The position numbers and the translations under genes are program-made. Under the pieces are notes generated by a model. That model worked only from the letters and a program-made list of their open reading frames with translations. It did no database searches and was not told the origin of the DNA. This document shows positions 1 through 6,143 of a stretch of DNA of 10,032 nucleotides, in pieces. This DNA is from Asterionellopsis glacialis. Taxonomy: Eukaryota; Bacillariophyta; Plagiogrammaphyceae; Rhaphoneidales; Asterionellopsidaceae. The stretch is taken from assembly GCA_014885115.2 (NCBI GenBank), contig WKLE02002696.1:1-10032 (forward strand). Reading direction: 5' to 3'. The stretch's first letter is position 1; each line of letters starts with the position of its first letter.

Positions 1-99
1 TGAACCGAACTCCCCGAGCCAGCCAATTGGAACGCTCCATGTAAGGTGCGTCACCGTGTTCTGCTGCGGAGTGGATTTCGGCACGCTTTGTTTGTTACG

Positions 100-155
100 T
101 CAGCGTTCTCGTCATGACATCAGCGTTCTTGTCGTGACATCAGCGTTGTTGTGCG
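100..155. repeat. 20-bp tandem repeat inside the LTR, about 2.5 copies
   Basis: Units starting at 100, 120 and 140 share tcagcgtt, and the first two share most of 20 bases, including a cgtgaca or catgaca end. The other LTR has only one weak counterpart near 1755, so the array was either gained by this copy or lost from the other. Short tandem arrays in LTRs often hold promoter or enhancer sites, but no function is shown here. Confidence 0.7.
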
Positions 156-183
156 TCACTGCACGTTTGCGTCTGTCCGCTCG

Positions 184-272
184 ATGACGTCATCACGTCA
201 TCTCGTCTGTCTGTATGACGACGTCATCACATCTGTCCGGTCCGTGACGTCATCGCATCATGGTCCGTCCGT
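184..272. promoter_or_regulatory. Cluster of TGACGTCA (CRE/bZIP-type) palindromes in the LTR
   Basis: Exact TGACGTCA occurs at 185-192 and 245-252. A GACGTCA core lies at 220-226 and a further CGTCAT follows the first site. Each is embedded in a degenerate unit of about 30 bp that continues into CATC and TCTGTCC-like sequence. The partner LTR keeps a single TGACGTCA at 1818-1825. TGACGTCA is the classic ATF/CREB-type bZIP site, and CRE-like motifs are known in CO2- and cAMP-responsive diatom promoters. I infer transcriptional control of the element; binding is untested. Confidence 0.5.
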
Positions 273-324
273 ACTATGGATGATTGACATATCGCACGAG
301 TCTCGCGACTCGCCTACTGCAGTA

Positions 325-341
325 TTATCTCATTCTTCATC
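325..341 (-). other. Candidate polypurine tract before the 3' LTR
   Basis: On the minus strand, bases 341 to 325 read GATGAAGAATGAGATAA, almost all purine, and end three bases before the LTR starts at 321 (TGCAGTAG). Retroviral-type elements prime plus-strand DNA from such a tract. It overlaps the gag stop codon (330-332), which is an unusually tight arrangement. Confidence 0.5.
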
Positions 342-1388
342 ACTGTCAATACTTAAGGTATCAAAGTTGAAGTTGTAGCGTTGTTCTACATCAGTGTTGG
401 TATCATCGGATTTCTCACCCGTATCATTGCATTTGCTTACTAGACAAGTCCTTAGTCAATAATTCTTTGACTTGAACCAAAATGGCATTCATTTCCTGCT
501 TGTTGTACTTGTTGTAGCACAGGCGCTTGTACTTGGGCTTTTCTTGCTTTTTGCCATCTTTCTGATGTTGGTCAATGTATGGCACTCAAAGGTATCATGT
601 GAACTGTTCTTTTGAATCTTGCAGTACTTGCGTTTGCCTTTAGGTGCCTTATGGTCTTTACCATCCAGGCCATTAGTTGGATTATTAGGTTTATCCTTGC
701 AAGTTGGCTTGTCCTTAGTCCTAGGGCCTGACGGATCACCTATGTTGTTTGTAACTACCATACGTTCAAGAAATTCCAGAAACGCTGGCAGGCCTTTGTC
801 CTGAGGGTCCAATCCTTGGCGTGTCATTTCCTTGCTCCAAGTAGCAGGAATTCTGAATTCAAGGAGTAGTTCTTTGTTGGGACGCTTAGAGTTTTTGTCC
901 GCTCTGGGGAATTTTTCTAAGTAGCCATTGAGCGTATGGAGAGCAGCTTGGTAATCTTTGGATGTTAATTCATGTGGATTCCTGAGGAACTGGCCTTAAG
1001 CAGGAAAAAATGCTTCTTGAGGTCATCGCTGACCAACTTGAAGTGCTCTACTGTCCCATTGCTGCACTGGGTAGCTGCAGCATTGAATACACACTAAAGC
1101 ATGGGCCATCGATTAGTGAGCAGGCCTGGTTGTAATACGCTGGCTGCAAATCACTTGGTTCAAATTGTTGAACCAATCCAGTAGTTACCTAGGAGATCTG
1201 TGACTAAAGTATGGAAACTCCATAGTATACTTTTCTTTGGAGTTTTGATCTCTGGGATTAGATAGCAGGCTGACTTTGGCATACTGCGCTTTAGCTAGCT
1301 TCTGCTTTTCAGTACTCAGAATTTCAAGTGGGATAGGAAGCAACGGGTAGCTTCAATTATTGCCTCAGTTAGGTGTAACAACTTTCAT
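330..1388 (-). pseudogene. Degenerate LTR-retrotransposon gag (nucleocapsid-type) gene
   Basis: A plausible ATG at 1388-1386 (MKVVTPN) is followed by TGA codons and the stretch LSTEKQKLAKAQYAKV. After a frame change come LDWFNNLNQVIC and then VFNAAATQCSNGTVEHFKLV. Another frame change at a run of T leads to GQFLRNPHELTSKDYQ, ELLLEFRIPATW and LPAFLEFLERM (down to about 759). A basic, Lys-rich region precedes a zinc-knuckle-like C-x2-Q-x4-H-x4-C (623-582). The tail passes through two more frame changes to an acidic end, SIDSDEE, and the stop at 330-332. This order (helical capsid-like part, basic linker, single knuckle, acidic tail) is that of gag proteins of Ty3/Copia-type elements repeated in diatoms, from memory. 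At least four frameshifts and several stops make it non-functional. No pol sequence follows. Confidence 0.8.
582..623 (-). other. Zinc-knuckle relic in gag with a Gln in one ligand position
   Basis: The minus strand encodes CKIQKNSSHDTFEC, with spacing C-x2-X-x4-H-x4-C exactly as in retroviral nucleocapsid knuckles (C-x2-C-x4-H-x4-C). The second ligand is Gln instead of Cys or His. CAT/CAC to CAA/CAG is one step, so His may be ancestral. Related gags often have C-x2-H here, from memory. Lys and Arg residues just before it (KGKRK) fit an RNA-binding basic patch. Confidence 0.6.
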
Positions 1389-1640
1389 GGTTGAGTTGCT
1401 TAGAATTGGAATAATATTGGATAGTTACTTACTTCTTTTTGCGTGGAGTGTTAACACTATGCACTATGCTGACAACAATATTGAAAAGTGATAGAAAATA
1501 GGCTGAGTTTTGTTAGAGTGAATAAATTATGAGCTATTTTAACTAGTTGCTAAAAATAGTCAACAGTCTACCAATTTGTCTTCTTGACCCAATTACAGTT
1601 CAGGATTCTACAGTGGATCTACTTAGAGTTATGTCACCAA

Positions 1641-1657
1641 CAGAGTTGGTTTTACCA
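1641..1657 (-). other. Candidate tRNA primer-binding site
   Basis: Immediately after the minus-strand end of the upstream LTR (GGTTCACA, ending at 1658) comes TGGTAAAACCAACTCTG. A TGG start directly after the LTR is the hallmark of a primer site complementary to a tRNA 3' CCA end. I cannot say which tRNA would match. Confidence 0.5.
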
Positions 1658-1893
1658 TGTGAACCAAACTCCCCAAGGCAACCAATGAGAGATTGCCAGA
1701 CTGGCGCATCATGCTTCTGTTGCAGAGTGGATTTTGATACGCTTTGCTTGTGATGTCAGTGTTCACATATATGCAGCGCGTCACTGCATGTTTGTGTCTG
1801 TCTGCTGTCCTTATCCATGACGTCATCATGTCACAGTACGTCCGTACTACAGTTGATTGTCATATTGCACAAGTCTTGCAACTTGCTACTGCA
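1658..1893 (-). repeat. Upstream (5') LTR of the gag-only element
   Basis: Begins TGTGAACC and ends CTACTGCA on the plus strand. It is homologous to 1-321 but about 85 bp shorter, lacking the 20-bp tandem units and all but one TGACGTCA unit (1818-1825). Many differences from the left copy are C/T or G/A at CpG (for example ccgaac/ccaaac and gcacgtttgcg/gcatgtttgtg), so the pair is old and has probably decayed at CpG. Confidence 0.75.
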
Positions 1894-2201
1894 CACCCTC
1901 TCATATTTTAATAGTCTGTCTGTCACACAAACAAGTCTGCCAGCTTGAAAAAAATATGTCATTTCATGACATAAATATTGTCCCTATCACTCAGGTTATA
2001 GTTTACATCTGTAATCAACAAAATTTCAATGGATACTAAAACTATGTGTAAGCTTACAAATAAGCACTTGTCTATATGACATTTTCTCTTTCTTATCTCA
2101 TTTACTTTTTTTGCATTAATATAACATTTTTTTTCAAAGAATGTCATACTCTTGCTACATATTGGAACTTTTCTTTCTTATGTACATTGGCATACACAGG
2201 T
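1894..2201. other. AT-rich spacer with no recognised gene
   Basis: This 308-base stretch lies between the LTR end and the stop of the broken minus-strand gene. Short open frames on both strands are low-complexity and Lys/Ile-rich, with no motif I recognise. I see no repeat partner elsewhere in the window. It may contain the 3' flank of the gene at 2202-3363 and unrelated host DNA. Confidence 0.5.
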
Positions 2202-3363
2202 CTAGATTTTAACCAAAAACTCTTGAGGTTGGGAATTATTATTTTTTAATGTCTTCATTGTGTCATGCATGGAATTTTGAACTATTTCATTTTTGATATG
2301 GACCTTGGTGGGTTGTGCAAATACATGCTGACTTTCATGATGTTCCATTTCATCCTCTGTTTCTCCCTCTTGGTTTCTTTATTCCTTGTAAGTTTCAGAA
2401 TATGAATTATGATGGGAACTGTTTGTAGTTAGGCTTCAAAGTTTGCTTGTAATGTTCTTCTTCTTTTTCTGTCTCCCTTTGTTTCTTCAAAAATGATGTT
2501 TCAGAATCTAAAAAACCATTATAGACAACAACTTTTCTGCGTTTTGCAACATCAGAACTTATTTCAGTCTTGGTACACTTGTTCTGCCACATAGGAAGAA
2601 ATTTATCAGTCAAATCTTGTATGTAAAAGCTGTCAAATCATTGATTACTTTTGCAGTCTTCAATGACCTTACAAATGATCTTGTTGTATTTTCTGAGACC
2701 TTTCTCTGTCCATCCATCAGAGGATGCATTTCTCTCTCTTATTTCTTTTATACATCTTGCTTTGACCTTCTTCTTGTCATTGAAATCCTGAATGTTGTGA
2801 TCAAAAATATACTTCCAACATAACCAGCTGTTTGTTAGGACTAACAAAGCAAATGCTTCATCTGAGACTGATACTAGCTGGCTGATAGGTTCATTCAAAT
2901 ATGTAAGCCTGTTCATTCCTGTTTACCTATTACACAGCAAAAAATACAATCATAAAAAAATAATATGCATTATTAGGGTTTTCACGAAGCATTCTAATAT
3001 CACTCAATGTAATATCATGATATTCATCTGTTTACAACAACATAAAATTAAGATAATACTAAAAATAATGTTAGTAACTATAAACATAAAAACAAGTATA
3101 CAACAAGGCAAAAAACTATAACATACTAATCAAACATGAGTCGAAAGCTTCTGGTAGTTTCAGTCCATTCTGTCCAATGTTTGCAAATGATTCAATTTTT
3201 TTTTTTTTCCTTGTAAAGTTCTCTCATTATCTTCTGCACCACTGTCATCATCATCAGAATAGTTTAAAAAATGCTTTGCACATATTGAGGTGTTACATAC
3301 TGGTTCTCTTTATAATTACCTCTGTACCATGCAGCAGGTCCTAGCACATTGGAAGATGAATAT
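2202..3363 (-). pseudogene. Broken spliced gene of unknown function, cut by an LTR insertion
   Basis: Minus-strand coding segments in order are: SSSNVLGPAAWYRGNYKENQ and YVTPQYVQSIF (about 3363-3270); an acidic NYSDDDDSGAEDNE; a Lys run; IESFANIGQNGLKLPEAFDS (about 3196-3140); an intron (2919-3126); then PISQLVSVSDEAFALLVLTN, a Lys-rich segment and SSDGWTEKGLRKYN; an in-frame TGA (2638-2640); LTDKFLPMWQNK; and a charged tail with QEGETEDEMEHHES ending at TAG (2202-2204). Lesions: a frame change at a T run (about 3265), another at a 13-base A run (3196-3208), TGA 2638-2640, a frame change near 2410-2440 and TAA 2379-2381. Signature words such as GLKLPEAFD and SDEAFALL recall uncharacterised proteins repeated in diatoms, from memory. 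I can assign no function. Whether it is a host gene or transposon-borne is open. The N-terminus beyond 3363 is unclear. Confidence 0.6.
2919..3126 (-). other. Spliceosomal intron (208 bp) in the unknown gene
   Basis: The donor on the minus strand is GTATGT (3126-3121), following ...TTGATTA. The acceptor is TAAACAG, ending at 2919. Joining the two sides keeps the frame across a split codon (A|GA, Arg), linking LPEAFDSCLI to MNRLTYLNE. The intron is AT-rich with stops in all frames, unlike the flanking coding segments. No transcript evidence is available here. Confidence 0.6.
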
Positions 3364-3760
3364 TGCCCTATGCTGGTGCGCACGGCGGTTGGGTTACAAC
3401 AATCAACTCAGGGATTACACAAAAGACAATAGAAGACTTGTTTGTTGGTAATGTACATTAATTATGACTAGTTTAAAGAATTCTTTTTTTGTAATGTTTG
3501 ATAATTTGGAGGACAGGTTAAGTAACTGCTAAAACCTCCATTAGTCAGCCAAAGTGCCATGTAACAACATTCCTTGAGTTATGCTGACATCACATCAATC
3601 TGCCATGTCATCATTGTCTGTCCATCTCCAACAATCTGCCACATCATCATCTGTCTGTCTGTCCACTTCACCATCATCTGTCCAACTGGCCCGTCTCTGC
3701 ATGGATGTGCGTATTAGCACTATCATTAAGGATACAGCAAACCTAGTGAGGTGTAGTGCA
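3364..3760. mobile_element. Solo LTR (second family) with 5-bp target duplication
   Basis: Starts TGCCCTATG and ends GTAGTGCA. AATAT stands directly before it (3359-3363) and directly after it (3761-3765), the 5-bp duplication expected of LTR-element integration. The interior contains an 18-bp unit, caatctgcca followed by a variant of tgtcatca, at 3597-3614 and again at 3630-3647, with CTGTCTGTC-rich sequence after it. A second copy, roughly 85-90% identical by eye, is at 4989-5384. Its flanks do not match these, so this copy probably came from LTR-LTR recombination that deleted an element body. Transcriptional orientation is not determined. Confidence 0.68.
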
Positions 3761-3888
3761 AATATATAACTTTGTTTTATGTATTAATCACTGCAGCTAC
3801 TGATAATCATAGAAGTCTAGTCTACTCGTGAAAAAAAATGGAACCATCAGGATTGGGGGTTTTACTTCATGTAAAGCATAGAAGTAAA

Positions 3889-4988
3889 TCAATCTGGTTG
3901 GAACTGAGAGTAATTGTTAATGGTTCTCACTCCTTTAATTGCCCACAATTTTGCATGTTTTACGCTATTTAGAATAGTAGGTCTCCATGTAGATATCCAA
4001 TTTTGTATTTGAGCCGTTGTTGTATCCTCTGTGTGCATTTTGACATTGCTTTAGAATAATTCTTTGTCTCATGACATCATATCATCTTTAAATTGGTATA
4101 GCGCTTCTATCTCTTTAATTGCTTGTTCTCAAATTATAGCATTCTGTGGAGGTTGATCAAAGCTGTGTTTGATGGAATTTTGGGTTTGCCATAGGTGGGA
4201 TACCACTGATAGATAGTGCAAATCATGGCCACTGTCCAAGATTGGTCAGTGTTGGATTTTTGATATCGTTGCGTAATGACAATCTTGGAGGTCTGACCAA
4301 GTCTGAACAAATTGGCCTTGAATAATTTGGATCAAACCTAACTTGGAATGATGATCATATAGGTTTGTTAATAGGTGGGTTGGTTTTGCACAATTGGACA
4401 CAAAATAAAGATTCAAGGCCAAACAGAAGAGTATCGCATATCAATGGATCTAATTCCAACTTGTCACATAGTGCACAAATTGATCGGAGTAATAATATCC
4501 TTTGTTTGCGTAACTTGAACTTTTTGTGTTGTCGATGGTGTAACATGTCTTCGTTGAACTCCTTGCATGCTGAACATAATGGGGGTGTCAATCAATCATA
4601 TTGGGAGACTGCAGTATTAAAGGGAAGTGAGAATGGACCAGGTTAATGAGTATTGGGTACTTTTGGGTCATTGATGACAGTGCTATGGTGTGAGCAGTCT
4701 TGTTAATCGAATGTCTTGCGTAACAGATAGCTGATGGATTCTTTCCATTACATGTGATGCTGTTAATATTTAGTTGCGCCTGGTTGCAAGGAAATTGTAT
4801 AACTGTAGAAAGAGTGGAGAGATGCTCTGTCCAATGAACTTGGCCAGCTAAAGAGTCTGCTTTGATGTTTAGTTGAGCTGGGAGAGATAGATCCAAGAAT
4901 TTAAAGTTGTTGTCTTGGTGACCGTGAACATGTAATAGTGGGTAGTCTGACATTTTCCAAAGGGTATTGCATATCATTTGGATTACAT
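3889..4988 (-). pseudogene. RNase H and C-terminal tail of a retroelement polyprotein, degenerate
   Basis: The minus strand opens in the middle of an RNase H domain: VIQMICNTLWKMSDYPLL, then HVHGHQD (His at 4920-4918), then LSLPAQLNIKADSLAG, whose Asp (4857-4855) fits the final catalytic residue of RNase H. After a frame change near 4590 comes LCSACKEFNEDMLHH, a C-x2-C-x8-H remnant of a zinc-like motif whose last Cys is missing. It is followed by a Leu-rich helix, and after another shift by GLIQIIQGQFVQTWSDLQD, SWTVAMICTIYQWYP, IKEIEALYQF and QIQNWISTWRPTILNSVKHA, ending at TGA 3889-3891. There are several frameshifts and internal stops. The order matches, from memory, the C-terminus of RT/RNase H proteins abundant in diatoms, probably the same class as the element at 6144-10032. 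The upstream RT part is absent: the frame runs straight into the LTR copy at 4989. Bases 3766-3888 hold its 3' flank. Confidence 0.78.
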
Positions 4989-5384
4989 TACCCTATGCCG
5001 GTGCGTACAGCAGTCGGGTTATGACAATCAACTCAGGGATTACACAAAAGACAACAGAAGACTTGTTAGTTGGTAATGTAAATTAATTATGACTAGTTTA
5101 AAAGGATTCTATTTTTGATAATTGGATAATTTGTAGGAAAGGTTTAGTAACCGGTAAAACCTCCATTAGTCAGCCAAACTGCCATGTAACAACATTCCTT
5201 GAGTGATGCTGATGTCATGAAAATCTGTCATGTCATCATCATCCATCGATCTCCAACAATCTGCCACGTCATCATTGTCCATCTGTCCACTTCACCATCA
5301 TCTGTCCAACTGGCCCGTCTGTGCATAGATGCACGTATTAGCACTATCATTAAGGATACAACTCACATAGTGAGGTGTAGTGCA
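4989..5384. repeat. Second copy of the solo-LTR family
   Basis: Aligns end to end with 3364-3760, including the rare blocks caatcaactcagggattacacaa (partly), taattatgactagttt, cctccattagtcagccaaa and tattagcactatcattaagg, and ends GTAGTGCA. The first two bases are TA instead of TG, one G-to-A step. Flanking pentamers TACAT (left) and TTCTC (right) do not form a duplication, so the right side has probably been rearranged or the copy is a recombinant. Its left edge interrupts the RNase H frame. CpG sites in one copy are often TpG or CpA in the other (gcgcacggcgg versus gcgtacagcag). Confidence 0.75.
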
Positions 5385-6143
5385 TTCTCTCCCATGATCG
5401 AGCTATACGTACAATTACTTGCACTGGGAGTGCTGTTTTAGAAACTGTCTTGAAGATGGCTTACTAGGTAAGCATTCTACTGAAGAATTTCCATCTTCAG
5501 TAGTTATGTTAGAATACCGTACGGAACACTGTAGCTTTGACCAAGGAAGAGGTGTAAGCACCATATCCGGTAGAAGCTAAATAAGTTTGGTACAAATTGT
5601 ACTCAATTGCAATATAGAATTTCTTCTATTATTATCTACAAATTGCAATGGATTTATGAGTGTGTCTAGTTAGAATTTTTTTTCCAAAAGCACTGCTTTG
5701 GTAGGATTGGCTTGTTATGTCCTCTGTACCTGTATTGCGTACAATGTACTGGTTAATAAACGAGCCCAATTCATTTGTGCTATAGGTAAATACAAAAGGC
5801 CTAAGGCATTTGTTTACTAGTCTTATTTATTGTTATAGCTGTCCTACTCACGACTTGATTGTTCAGTTACAGTATCAATGTCTGGCCTACTTACCATTGG
5901 TTTTCAGCTTGGTTGCATTCAGTTTTTATTAATATACATATAATAGATGTATCTGCTTTTTAGCGTAAGTATTGTTATCCTTATCCAATTCTACGCATAT
6001 TCTGTAGCACTCATAGTATATGATTACTACTCTTTTCTGGAGCTGAAAATTCGCACCCGGTAAGAGCCTACATCTGATAACCCACAGTAAGTACTAACGT
6101 ACATAAGACTCTTTGTAAAAAGACTCTCAACCACCAGCCAACG
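5385..6143. other. Non-coding spacer and 5' flank of the right-hand element
   Basis: No reading frame here looks coding and I recognise no gene. Visible structure: overlapping inverted repeats at 5451-5503, the palindrome CCGTACGG at 5517-5524, and a short direct repeat of AAGACTCT just before the ORF1 start (about 6106-6127). The part nearest 6144 becomes rich in A and C like the coding region after it, so some of it is probably the 5' untranslated leader of that element. The element's true 5' end cannot be placed. Confidence 0.45.
5451..5503. repeat. Overlapping, mutually exclusive hairpins
   Basis: CTACTGAAGA (5477-5486) and TCTTCAGTAG (5494-5503) form a perfect 10-bp stem with a 7-base loop. 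TGAAGATGG (5451-5459) and CCATCTTCA (5491-5499) form a perfect 9-bp stem that uses the same bases. Between them GCTTAC-TAG-GTAAGC (5459-5473) is a 6-bp stem with a 3-base loop. The first two cannot form together. Function unknown; the structure could be a relic of a foldback element. Confidence 0.6.

Larger units (their letters stand above)
1..321 (-). repeat. Downstream (3') LTR of the gag-only element
   Basis: This copy aligns by eye along its length with 1660-1893: the tgaacc(g/a)aactcccc start, the gagtggattt(c/t)g block, the gcgtcactgca block, the gtccgtacta block and the ctactgca end are shared. It is longer than its partner because it carries extra internal copies: a 20-bp tandem unit at 100-155 and several TGACGTCA-centred units at 184-272. 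If the full LTR begins TGTGAACC as in the right copy, the first two bases lie outside the window. Orientation is set by the gag. Confidence 0.75.
1..1893 (-). mobile_element. Compact gag-only LTR retrotransposon (TR-GAG-like)
   Basis: Two diverged direct repeats (1-321 and 1658-1893) bracket about 1.3 kb. In minus-strand order the interior holds a TGG-initial primer-site candidate touching the upstream LTR, a broken gag, a gag stop, a purine-rich tract and the downstream LTR. Both repeats end on the plus strand in TACTGCA and then diverge at once, and the right copy opens with TG, so the ends fit the TG...CA rule. The gag terminus lies only eight bases from the downstream LTR, so there was never space here for protease, RT, RNase H or integrase unless they were deleted precisely. 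Plants have non-autonomous elements of this plan called TR-GAG; I infer the same architecture. The expected target duplication cannot be tested because the left end sits at or just outside the window edge. Confidence 0.72.

Noticed and set aside
151..378. Plus-strand open frame across the left LTR
   Set aside because: It consists of repeated CRE-like units and LTR sequence and opposes the gag; composition is not protein-like.
2378..2383. AATAAA on the minus strand as a poly(A) signal after the 2407 stop
   Set aside because: Coding-like sequence continues in another frame through this point to 2202; the AATAAA contains an in-frame TAA of that frame.
4365..4646. Plus-strand open frame opposite the RNase H tail
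   Set aside because: Antisense shadow of the minus-strand C-x2-C segment, which has recognisable conserved words.
3364..5384. A single intact LTR retrotransposon with RNase H interior
   Set aside because: The interior resembles an APE-RT-type tail, no primer site or purine tract is evident, and the left LTR has its own flanking 5-bp duplication.
6088..6102. GTAAGT followed by TACTAAC-like sequence as a splice donor and branch point upstream of ORF1
   Set aside because: No acceptor or coding context supports an intron there; donor and branch point side by side cannot serve the same intron.
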